Positions 1 through 5,518 of a stretch of DNA of 5,518 bases are shown piece after piece. Made by a program: the position numbers and the translations under genes. The stretch's first letter is position 1; each line of letters opens with the position of its first letter. The notes under the pieces are model-generated. The model was given only the letters and a program-made list of their open reading frames with translations. It was not told the origin of the DNA and ran no database searches. The DNA comes from Candidatus Altarchaeales archaeon WOR_SM1_86-2 (GTDB taxonomy: Archaea; Altiarchaeota; Altiarchaeia; IMC4; MCBC01), in the NCBI GenBank assembly GCA_001723855.1, contig MCBC01000150.1:1-5518 (forward strand), in the 5' to 3' direction.

Positions 1-262
1 TGAAAGTTGACGCATCAAGGAACGTAGTGAAGTTTCTATGTGGTGCAGTAAAGCGCAATTGGTGTCTTGAAGCGATCTATTCAGTGCTAAGAATTTCAAC
101 TCAAGGGGGGGTGGTGAAATCATGACATAAATCACGATTTTGAGGTAAATATATCCTCAGCAGGTTGTTTTGTGTCAAAAACATTCAAGAGTTCAGTGTA
201 TATTAGATAATAATACATAAAAATTTGCTATGCAAATTTTTCTTGTTTTTTGAATCAAAAAT
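1..262. other. Left-edge region with no supported gene
   Basis: I recognise no gene here. Two frames are open across the left edge. The + frame starting at base 3 runs 40 codons to a TGA at 123-125. A - strand frame could start with ATG at 184-182 and run about 61 codons off the edge. The two overlap, neither has a familiar motif, and the - strand start has no ribosome binding site, so neither is called. Either could be the end of a real gene outside the window. A G-rich run at 105-114 precedes an ATG at 122, but that frame stops after two codons. From about 175 to 262 the DNA is very A/T-rich and looks intergenic. Confidence 0.4.
219..241. repeat. Perfect A/T-rich inverted repeat
   Basis: The arms AAAAATTTGC (219-228) and GCAAATTTTT (232-241) are perfectly complementary over 10 bp around a TAT loop, and T-rich sequence follows. 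It lies just before the duplicated cassette and is absent from the second copy. It could be a terminator for a gene to the left or a protein-binding palindrome. The fold is seen in the sequence; the role is a guess. Confidence 0.5.
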
Positions 263-279
263 AAAATTGACCGATTTTG

Positions 280-297
280 CAAAAATTGCGATTTTTG
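280..297 (+). repeat. Hairpin in conserved intergenic block, copy 1
   Basis: CAAAAAT (280-286) and ATTTTTG (291-297) pair over 7 bp around a TGCG tetraloop, followed by a T-rich stretch. It sits in a 44-base block (273-316) that is identical in copy 2. It may be a terminator-like hairpin or a regulatory site. It lies upstream of the TATA-like block, so it may not be part of the gene's own transcript. Confidence 0.45.
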
Positions 298-331
298 TTT
301 TCTGTTTATGTATCCGCTAGTATCTCTGTCC

Positions 332-352
332 CCTCAAATTTGTATATGATAA
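332..352 (+). promoter_or_regulatory. Possible TATA-box region of the 1007-residue gene
   Basis: A 21-base block identical in both cassette copies contains AAATTTGTATATGATAA, which resembles an archaeal TATA box. Transcription would begin about 25 bases downstream, near 370, giving a leader of roughly 70 bases that includes the inverted repeat at 381-393. A competing TATA-like stretch near 400-408 would give a very short leader. The choice rests on conservation and base composition only. Confidence 0.35.
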
Positions 353-380
353 GGCATATCATTATAACCTGACATTATAT

Positions 381-393
381 TGTCATCGTGACA
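381..393 (+). promoter_or_regulatory. Inverted repeat TGTCA-N3-TGACA, copy 1
   Basis: The site reads TGTCATCGTGACA, two 5-base arms around a TCG spacer, 45 bases before the start codon. The matching site at 4436-4448 keeps both arms and differs only in its spacer (CTG), although the flanking DNA has diverged with indels. This suits a dimeric repressor or activator operator, or a small leader hairpin. A further TGACA at 370-374 could pair with the TGTCA at 381-385. Confidence 0.4.
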
Positions 394-438
394 TTTAATG
401 TTTATTAAGGTATTTTCATATAAATATAAAAACGTAAA

Positions 439-3400
439 ATGGACAAAAAAATAAAAAAGAGGAAGGAATATTTTGGAATTAAGCTGGGGGCCGTGTGTTT
501 ATTGATTTTTAGCGCAGTTGTTCTTGCAAGCACGGCAGTGAATGCCGGATGCTTGGGGCTGACTAAAACTGCAGATCCGGATACTATCCTGACTGGAGAG
601 AGTGAAGTGGTGACCTATACGTATACCATAATAAATAATTGCGGGAGTACAATGTACAATATTGGTTTAACTGATGATCCTGCACCGGATTCCGGCATTA
701 CTTGCTCTTGGCCGGACCCATCAGAGCCATGGCGATTGTCGGCAGGTGAGACTGCGAACTGCACTGCAACCGCTACCCTAACGGGTGGATACGCAGGTCA
801 AACAATCAACAATACGGCAAATGCAACCGGTTATGTTGAGGGGCTGCGTTGGGTAAATGCGACTGCTAATGCAACGGTGACTGTAACGGGCGAACCTTCA
901 ATTAATATTGTAAAGACCGCGGATCCGACAATGATAGAGAACGGGGGATTAGTAACCTATACATATAATGTGACAAATACGGGGGATGTTACTTTAAAAA
1001 ATATTGTGCTGGTGGATGACAAACTGACGCCAAAGGGAATACAGATTGTTTGTCCTCCGCAAACCACACTTGCGCCAAATGAAAGCATGATATGTATTGC
1101 AACAACAACTCTAATTTTCGACCCGTTGGATTATCTTCCCGTACCGGGCGGCGGCGGCACAACCGTGCCCGCATCAAGCCAGCAGAAGGTTGACGGTTTG
1201 ATTGGAGAAGGGGAATATGCTAATGGAAGCGAATTGCGTTATTTTACGCAGGATATAGGACCCGAGGAATGGGTTGGGAAATTATATACAAACTATAATA
1301 ACACTACAGATACCTGGTATTTTGCGTTTGCATACAATCCCGATGTGGTCAATGACAATTCTTATGCACCAAGCGGAACCAAACTCAAGACCTGGCAGTG
1401 GAAGAAAAATGAATATAGAGAGGAAGGGCAGGAGCACAAATTTGATGAGTTACTGGGAAGCGACCATTTAAAAGCCAGGATTTATGACCGTGCCGGAAAC
1501 GAGGTGCTGGATTTCCGCATAGATTTGATAGCAAAAGATACAAGTACCGGCGAGTATGGTTCTTGCGGGCATGATAAGGATTTAAGTCCTTACAAGGATA
1601 AATGCGAGGCGGATGTGATGTTTGGTGATTCCGCAATGATACTTGATTCCGCGACATCTCTTGAATGGAACATGCAGAATTCCAGTTATCCGAACGCGGC
1701 AACAAAGTCCCCGGACATAAACGATACGTTGTATACAGAAAACGGAACATATCAGGTAACGGAGAACAATGCAAGCGGCGATCCATACCTATGGGAATTT
1801 ATGATGATTTATGAATGGAAGATTGACGGTTCGGTACTCGGAGGAAACGGTTTAGGATATGTGGACATACATGACGTGCATAATTCACCATATAAGATAT
1901 ATAGCGGGCAGGTGGTGATAGGCGTGACAAATGTCGCTAACGTAACGGGGGAGGGAGGCGGCAAGACCGTATCAGACAGCGATAACGCAACCGTGCTTGT
2001 AACGGTAGCGTACCCCGACGGTACATTGGTGGTTGTTGAACCCGAACTTGAGCCTTTGCCTTCAATTGACGTTGTGAAAACCGCAAATCCGACAATGATA
2101 CAAAACGGAGAGGAAGTAACCTACACTTATGTTGTGACCAATACAGGAGCTGCTGTTTTAGGAGATATTGTGCTGGAGGACGACAAACTTGGAGCAATAG
2201 ATTGCCCATACACAATACTTGTACCTGGAGGAAGCATGACCTGTACAAAAACAACAACAATAAATGTTAACACATCAGAGCATTTCCCTACGACCGCAAG
2301 TACATCTGCCCAGGAGGTTGACGGCTTGATCGGGGCGGGCGAATACGATGGAAGCGTTCCTTTATTTTTTACCCAGGATGCAGGACCTGATAAACATGTT
2401 GGAACATTGTACTCAACCTACGACAACGCCGCTGACATATGGTATTTCGCGTTTGCATACAACCCCGACGTGGTAAATGACAACTCCTATGCTCCAAAGG
2501 GAACCAGGCTAAAGACCTGGCAGTGGAAGAACGGCGGGTTTAATAAAGATGGAAACGAGCACAAATTTGATGATTTACTGGGAAGCGACCATTTAAAATG
2601 CATGATCGAAAATGGTGCCGGAAACAAGGTGCTGGATTTCAGTATAGATCTAATAGCAAAAGATACAAGCACCGGCGAGTATGGTTCCGGAGGGCATGAT
2701 TGCAGTGTTTATAACGATAAATGTGAAGGTGATTTGATGTTTGGTGACGGTTCGATGATACTTGATTCCGCTACCTCCCTGGAATGGAACATGCAGAAAT
2801 CCGGTTTTAACGAGGCGGATAAAAGGTCCCCGTACATAGATGAAGCAGAATATCTGGCAACAGGAGAATATGTGGTAACAGAGTCGTACGAATGGGAATT
2901 TACGATGATTTACGAATTCGCGATTAACGGTTCAGTGCTTGGAGAAGAAGGTTTAGGTAAAATAGACATACATGATGTGCATAATTCACCCTATAAGACA
3001 TACAGCGGCGGAGCAATACCGGGTGTGATAAATGTTGCTACCGTAACAGGTGAGGGAGGCGGCAAGATAGTAACAGATAAAGACGATGCGGTTGTGGGTA
3101 TAGAGGCGATCCCCCCGGTTGGCATTCCGGAACCTCCGAAAATGACAATAAACAAGGAAGTAATAGAAGTGAAATACAGAATAACTTACACCAACATAGG
3201 AACTTCGGATGCTGATGTAGTAATTACAGACACAATACCTGCAGGAAGCACTTACATAATCGATACCTGCGGAGGAACAGAAAGCGGGGGAGTTGTAACG
3301 ATGGACATAGGAACAGTTGCAGCAGACGGCGGCGGGTCATGCGACATAACAATTGGAGTTGAGGGCTTAAGCGGATTGCTGACCAATTCAGCGGCACTTG

Positions 3401-3462
3401 ACTATAGTATGGGAGGTGTCTCGTTCCCGGCTGTAGGCGATACCGCAGGCATAACCCTGTGA
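439..3462 (+). CDS. Secreted multidomain DUF11-repeat surface protein with two inserted-domain units
   Basis: A 1007-residue secreted protein, probably a cell-surface or sheath component; its ligand is unknown. A Lys/Arg-rich start and a hydrophobic segment (about 14-31) form a signal peptide ending at VNA36. Domains in order: a DUF11-type beta sandwich (about 38-150, opening KTADP, cysteines 38, 68, 89 and 108); unit A (154-523); a proline/acidic linker; unit B (542-888); a short proline linker; and a last DUF11-like domain (902-1007). Each unit is a DUF11 domain carrying a 230-240 residue insert (251-490 and 627-857) that opens VDGLIGxGEY and ends IHDVHNSPYK. The insert weakly recalls CBM9/DOMON-like sandwiches (my inference). 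There is no C-terminal membrane anchor or sorting motif, so attachment may be by an uncleaved signal or by binding other surface proteins. I count 18 N-glycosylation sequons. No Shine-Dalgarno sequence precedes the ATG, but the same start is conserved in the gene at 4499. Confidence 0.95.
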   Translation: MDKKIKKRKEYFGIKLGAVCLLIFSAVVLASTAVNAGCLGLTKTADPDTILTGESEVVTYTYTIINNCGSTMYNIGLTDDPAPDSGITCSWPDPSEPWRLSAGETANCTATATLTGGYAGQTINNTANATGYVEGLRWVNATANATVTVTGEPSINIVKTADPTMIENGGLVTYTYNVTNTGDVTLKNIVLVDDKLTPKGIQIVCPPQTTLAPNESMICIATTTLIFDPLDYLPVPGGGGTTVPASSQQKVDGLIGEGEYANGSELRYFTQDIGPEEWVGKLYTNYNNTTDTWYFAFAYNPDVVNDNSYAPSGTKLKTWQWKKNEYREEGQEHKFDELLGSDHLKARIYDRAGNEVLDFRIDLIAKDTSTGEYGSCGHDKDLSPYKDKCEADVMFGDSAMILDSATSLEWNMQNSSYPNAATKSPDINDTLYTENGTYQVTENNASGDPYLWEFMMIYEWKIDGSVLGGNGLGYVDIHDVHNSPYKIYSGQVVIGVTNVANVTGEGGGKTVSDSDNATVLVTVAYPDGTLVVVEPELEPLPSIDVVKTANPTMIQNGEEVTYTYVVTNTGAAVLGDIVLEDDKLGAIDCPYTILVPGGSMTCTKTTTINVNTSEHFPTTASTSAQEVDGLIGAGEYDGSVPLFFTQDAGPDKHVGTLYSTYDNAADIWYFAFAYNPDVVNDNSYAPKGTRLKTWQWKNGGFNKDGNEHKFDDLLGSDHLKCMIENGAGNKVLDFSIDLIAKDTSTGEYGSGGHDCSVYNDKCEGDLMFGDGSMILDSATSLEWNMQKSGFNEADKRSPYIDEAEYLATGEYVVTESYEWEFTMIYEFAINGSVLGEEGLGKIDIHDVHNSPYKTYSGGAIPGVINVATVTGEGGGKIVTDKDDAVVGIEAIPPVGIPEPPKMTINKEVIEVKYRITYTNIGTSDADVVITDTIPAGSTYIIDTCGGTESGGVVTMDIGTVAADGGGSCDITIGVEGLSGLLTNSAALDYSMGGVSFPAVGDTAGITL
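898..2007 (+). repeat. Internal tandem unit A (370 residues)
   Basis: Codons 154-523 form the first of two homologous units. The order is DUF11 front strands (SINIVKTADPTMIENG onward), a glycine/proline linker, the inserted domain (251-490) and the closing DUF11 strands (NVANVTGEGGG to VLVTV). DNA similarity to unit B is still obvious, for example around 1434-1481 against 2562-2609, so the duplication is not ancient or has been homogenised. Unit A carries 11 N-x-S/T sequons. Confidence 0.9.
2062..3102 (+). repeat. Internal tandem unit B (347 residues)
   Basis: Codons 542-888 repeat unit A in the same order: DUF11 front strands, the inserted domain (627-857) and closing strands (NVATVTGEGGG onward). 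It is shorter mainly because the linker before the insert and the loop before the last strands of the insert are reduced. It has only 2 sequons against 11 in unit A. Its cysteine pair sits at 755 and 762, whereas unit A has 376 and 389. Confidence 0.9.
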
Positions 3463-3472
3463 AGCAAGATAC

Positions 3473-3515
3473 GGGGGGATTTTAATTCCCTCTTTTTTAT
3501 TTTTTATAATTTTTA
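3473..3515 (+). terminator. Possible terminator after the 1007-residue gene
   Basis: Eleven bases after the TGA, a G run and a CCC run can form a short imperfect hairpin (GGGA 3476-3479 with TCCC 3487-3490). A long T-rich tract follows (TCTTTTTTATTTTTTATAAT and beyond). Archaeal termination relies mainly on T-rich tracts, which fits. The same tract contains TTTATAAT, about 20-25 bases before the next start, so it may also hold that gene's TATA box. Confidence 0.5.
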
Positions 3516-3529
3516 ATAACAAGAAAGAA

Positions 3530-4291
3530 TTGATAAATCTAACGAATAAATTTAAGATTATAGTTGCAGCGGTTCTGATATCGGTAACTATTGCGGGAGT
3601 GTATTACTGCCTGAACAATGATGATAAATCCATAAAAAACCCCGTAAAGTTGTCCTATGATTTATATGTCGGCAGCGAGATTAACGGGCACTCTACGGTA
3701 ACGATCTCTGAAATAAAAGACAGCGGCTATGAATTAAATATAACGACGATCCACGATACGGGCAAAACAATAAAATCCACCTATTCGGCACACACAAACC
3801 AGGAGTTTGCACCGTTATCTGTCCTCTATAAAGATAATTCTACCGCTCCCATGCTTCCGGAAAGGGTTTTGGATGTAAAATTTAAAGACAATTCGGCATT
3901 GATATATACCAAATACATTGAAACAACAGCCGACGGATTAAGCAAATCATATTCGATCGTTGAGAGAAACGAGACAGTGAAGATAAAGAAGGATACATAC
4001 GCGCAGATGATAGTCAGGTTTTTGAAGATAAGGGATATTGATCTGGAGGAAAATTATATGGAGCAATTTGCATTGGTAAATCAAAATATGACGATTGAAG
4101 TCGCGGGAAAGGAAACCGTTAAGACGCCCGCGGGAAGTTTTGAATGCTGGAAGATAAGGGAGATTTTATATAAACCGGATAAAACAGAACATTCAACTGT
4201 ATGGCATTCGACTGACCATGATATCCCGGTTAAGATAAAAAATGAAGACACGGGGGTTTACCAGGTATTGACAAATTATCAGGGTTTTTGA
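3530..4291 (+). CDS. Membrane-anchored extracytoplasmic beta-rich protein, function unknown
   Basis: A 253-residue protein I cannot name. A single hydrophobic segment (about 9-27, after KFK) is a signal anchor. The cysteine after it is in VYYC, which is not a lipobox. The rest is hydrophilic, strand-rich and outward-facing, with four sequons (NIT, NST, NET, NMT). The pattern GKETVKTPAGSFECWKI followed by a WHSTDHDIPVKI strand recalls DUF3108- or LolA-like secreted beta folds, in which a Gly-Ser-Phe-Glu-Cys turn precedes a strand. That is an impression from the pattern, not a search result. The TTG start is preferred because it places the anchor at the N-terminus; the first in-frame ATG would lose the anchor. 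AAGAAAG upstream is at best a weak ribosome site. The gene sits between the two cassette-bearing genes, 67 bases after the first, probably with its own promoter in the T-rich gap. Confidence 0.85.
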   Translation: MINLTNKFKIIVAAVLISVTIAGVYYCLNNDDKSIKNPVKLSYDLYVGSEINGHSTVTISEIKDSGYELNITTIHDTGKTIKSTYSAHTNQEFAPLSVLYKDNSTAPMLPERVLDVKFKDNSALIYTKYIETTADGLSKSYSIVERNETVKIKKDTYAQMIVRFLKIRDIDLEENYMEQFALVNQNMTIEVAGKETVKTPAGSFECWKIREILYKPDKTEHSTVWHSTDHDIPVKIKNEDTGVYQVLTNYQGF

Positions 4292-4332
4292 TGTCATTTC
4301 CCAGTTGATAATCCCAAAATTGACTGATTTTG

Positions 4333-4350
4333 CAAAAATTGCGATTTTTG
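4333..4350 (+). repeat. Hairpin in conserved intergenic block, copy 2
   Basis: Same sequence as the hairpin at 280-297: 7-bp arms CAAAAAT and ATTTTTG around TGCG, followed by TTTTCTGTTT. Here it lies 41 bases after the stop of the middle gene, so it could act as that gene's terminator. Its presence in copy 1, where no upstream gene is evident, argues instead that it travels with the cassette. Confidence 0.45.
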
Positions 4351-4384
4351 TTTTCTGTTTATGTATCCGTTAATATTTTTATCT

Positions 4385-4405
4385 CCTCAAATTTGTATAT
4401 GATAA
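4385..4405 (+). promoter_or_regulatory. Possible TATA-box region of the right-hand gene
   Basis: Identical over 21 bases to the TATA-like block at 332-352, while the adjoining bases on both sides differ. Its conservation inside diverged intergenic DNA is the main support for a promoter role. It would give a leader of about 65-75 bases carrying the inverted repeat at 4436-4448. Confidence 0.35.
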
Positions 4406-4435
4406 AGCACTTCATTCTAACTTGATATTATTTAT

Positions 4436-4448
4436 TGTCACTGTGACA
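4436..4448 (+). promoter_or_regulatory. Inverted repeat TGTCA-N3-TGACA, copy 2
   Basis: The site reads TGTCACTGTGACA and can be read as 6-base arms TGTCAC and GTGACA around one T. It lies 50 bases before the start codon, in the same relative place as the site at 381-393. Arm conservation across two otherwise diverged leaders suggests a shared operator or leader hairpin. Confidence 0.4.
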
Positions 4449-4498
4449 TTTAATGTTTTTTATTAAAGTATCATCCAATAAAATATAAAAATATAAAA

Positions 4499-5518
4499 AT
4501 GGACAAAAAAATAAAAAAGAGGAAGGAATATTTTGGAATTAAGCTGGGAGCAGTGTGTTTATTGATTTTTAGCGCAGTTGTTCTTGCAAGCACGGCAGTG
4601 AATGCCGGATGCTTGGGGCTGACTAAAACTGCAGATCCGGATACTATCCAGATTGGAGAGAGTGAAGTGACCTATACATATACCATGACAAATAATTGCG
4701 GGGGTACAATGACAGATATCAGTTTAACTGATGATCCTGCACCGGATTCCGGCATTACTTGCTCTTGGCCGGGTGGCCCCTCATTGGAAAGGCTATTGTT
4801 CGATGGTGAGACTGCGACCTGCACTGCAACCACTACTCTAACGGGTGGATACGCAGGTCAAACAATCAACAATACGGCAAATGCAATCGGTCATGTCGAG
4901 TTGCTGGGAGGTTGGGTAGATGCGACCGCCGATGCAACGGTGACTGTAAAAGGTGGGTGCGTGTTCCTTATCATCGACGAGGACAGCATAGACAACGGCA
5001 ATCCACCCAATTTCTTCTCTGATGTGGAGGTGAACGATCAGATCGCCGATATCGGACTTCGGGAGCCGCTACCAGCCTTCGCAGGTGATAATGTAGGTAA
5101 AGAGATCACTCTTTTTACGGGCGAAGTGGGAGATGAAGGGTGGTTCGCACCGAAGGTCATTCCCGCCGAGTGGGATGCTGCGGGACCCACGGGTGACGGG
5201 TTGCAGAACTACGTCTTGGCAGGTCCCGGCTTAGGCACCCCGGATGCCGATGGAGACAGGGAGGCTCTTCTGGACAAGATCCCGGATGTGACCCCTCTGC
5301 GGGCAACGGGGCTTAAAATGCTGGAGGGTCAGACGATATGCGCGGTGGTTTACGACAGCGATGTCAGCATCAACTACGACCCGCTGGACGGCAGCCTTAA
5401 AGGAGATAACCTGGGGATTGTGGCATTTGAGGTTCTTAATGTGGAGCAGTTGTTTGGTTACTCATCTTCATCCCTTCCGAAAGTGGAAATCAAGATATTG
5501 AATGCCGATACGGTCTTT
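4499..5518 (+). CDS. Secreted DUF11 surface protein with a different C-terminal domain, 3' partial
   Basis: Starts with ATG at 4499 and stays open for 340 codons to the window edge, so the C-terminus is missing. Residues 1-150 copy the start of the 1007-residue protein: Lys-rich signal peptide ending VNA36, then a DUF11 domain with the same four cysteines and the TDDPAPDSGITCSWP motif. From about residue 152 it enters an unrelated acidic domain beginning GGCVFLIIDEDSIDNGNPPN. Later come DADGDREALLD (249-259), which resembles a calcium-binding loop, and the pattern DSDVSINYDPLDGSLKG. I recall similar domains in hypothetical proteins of anaerobic methane-oxidising archaea, but no function is known to me. 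G+C rises sharply at the join: 40 of 60 bases at 5161-5220 against 20 of 60 at 4501-4560. There is no Shine-Dalgarno sequence before the start; the conserved start and identical signal peptide support it. Confidence 0.92.
   Translation, partial: MDKKIKKRKEYFGIKLGAVCLLIFSAVVLASTAVNAGCLGLTKTADPDTIQIGESEVTYTYTMTNNCGGTMTDISLTDDPAPDSGITCSWPGGPSLERLLFDGETATCTATTTLTGGYAGQTINNTANAIGHVELLGGWVDATADATVTVKGGCVFLIIDEDSIDNGNPPNFFSDVEVNDQIADIGLREPLPAFAGDNVGKEITLFTGEVGDEGWFAPKVIPAEWDAAGPTGDGLQNYVLAGPGLGTPDADGDREALLDKIPDVTPLRATGLKMLEGQTICAVVYDSDVSINYDPLDGSLKGDNLGIVAFEVLNVEQLFGYSSSSLPKVEIKILNADTVF

Larger units (their letters stand above)
263..886 (+). repeat. 5' surface-gene cassette, copy 1 (direct repeat)
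   Basis: This stretch matches 4316-4949 and covers about 176 bp of intergenic DNA, the start codon, the signal peptide and the first DUF11 domain. Near-identical islands are 273-316 (44 of 44 bases), 439-589 (two mismatches in 151), 665-715 (51 of 51) and 778-826 (49 of 49). The DNA between them is clearly diverged. The offset to copy 2 is 4053 in the intergenic part and 4060, 4057, 4060 and 4063 along the coding part, so coding indels are multiples of three. Similarity stops at 886, where the two proteins continue with unrelated domains. Confidence 0.93.
4316..4949 (+). repeat. 5' surface-gene cassette, copy 2 (direct repeat)
   Basis: This is the partner of 263-886. It begins 25 bases after the middle gene's stop and runs through the promoter region, signal peptide and DUF11 domain of the right-hand gene. 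The first 151 coding bases differ from copy 1 at only two synonymous positions. The loop after the SWP motif is fully diverged (GGPSLERLLFD here, DPSEPWRLSA in copy 1). Similarity ends at 4949, exactly where the protein switches to a different domain. Confidence 0.93.

Noticed and set aside
5..101. Structured RNA closed by AGTTGA (5-10) and TCAACT (96-101)
   Set aside because: A single 6-bp pairing over about 97 bases is expected by chance, and no tRNA, C/D box or riboswitch motif was found inside it.
105..130. G-rich ribosome-site-like run before ATG at 122
   Set aside because: The frame ends after two codons (ATG ACA TAA), so it does not start a gene.
415..438. TATA-like run just before the first start codon
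   Set aside because: It is too close: transcription about 25 bases downstream would begin inside the gene and lose the conserved signal-peptide start.
541..558. Possible lipoprotein signal at VNAGC (C38) of the two cassette proteins
   Set aside because: The position three before the cysteine is Asn, not Leu/Val/Ile, and C38 fits as one of four conserved cysteines in the DUF11 domain. An ordinary signal peptide ending at A36 is more likely.
989..2672. Several open frames of 61-133 codons, on the - strand at 989-1177, 1385-1786, 1937-2260 and 2487-2672, and on the + strand at 1274-1471
   Set aside because: They lie inside the 1007-residue gene in other frames, show no domain or coherent signal, and have no ribosome sites. 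The host frame has clear homologous domains.
898..3102. Internal repeats as a CRISPR array or insertion sequence
   Set aside because: The repeats are two long in-frame protein units with protein-level conservation. There are no short spaced repeats, terminal inverted repeats or transposase.

Overview
The window looks archaeal. The evidence is large secreted proteins built from DUF11-type beta-sandwich repeats, many N-glycosylation sequons, A/T-rich gene starts without a Shine-Dalgarno sequence, and a TTG start. From memory of the family, and not checked here, the repeat style and the DEDSIDNGNPPNFF domain of the third gene suit anaerobic methane- or alkane-oxidising archaea (ANME-type Methanosarcinales or Methanophagales). 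This is an inference, not a proven placement.

Layout, all genes on the + strand. Bases 1-438 hold no gene I can support. Base 439 starts a 1007-residue secreted protein with a signal peptide, one leading DUF11 domain, two tandem units and a final DUF11-like domain. Each tandem unit is a DUF11 domain with a roughly 230-240 residue domain inserted before its last strand. A hairpin and T-rich tract follow it. Bases 3530-4291 encode a 253-residue membrane-anchored, outward-facing beta-rich protein of unknown function. A third gene starts at 4499 and is still open at the right edge, with 340 codons visible.

The most striking feature is a duplicated 5' cassette. Bases 263-886 (intergenic region, start, signal peptide and first DUF11 domain) recur at 4316-4949 in front of an unrelated downstream domain. 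Similarity is patchy: near-identical islands are separated by diverged stretches, and all coding indels are multiples of three. The intergenic part carries a conserved hairpin block, a TATA-like block and a short inverted repeat whose arms are kept while its spacer differs. The two surface genes therefore probably share their control and export signals while presenting different bodies. Recombination between the cassettes would give in-frame switches.

The three genes probably all contribute to the cell surface. The middle gene may be independent or may serve the surface proteins, and nothing in the sequence decides this. No enzyme, RNA gene, CRISPR array or mobile-element gene was recognised.
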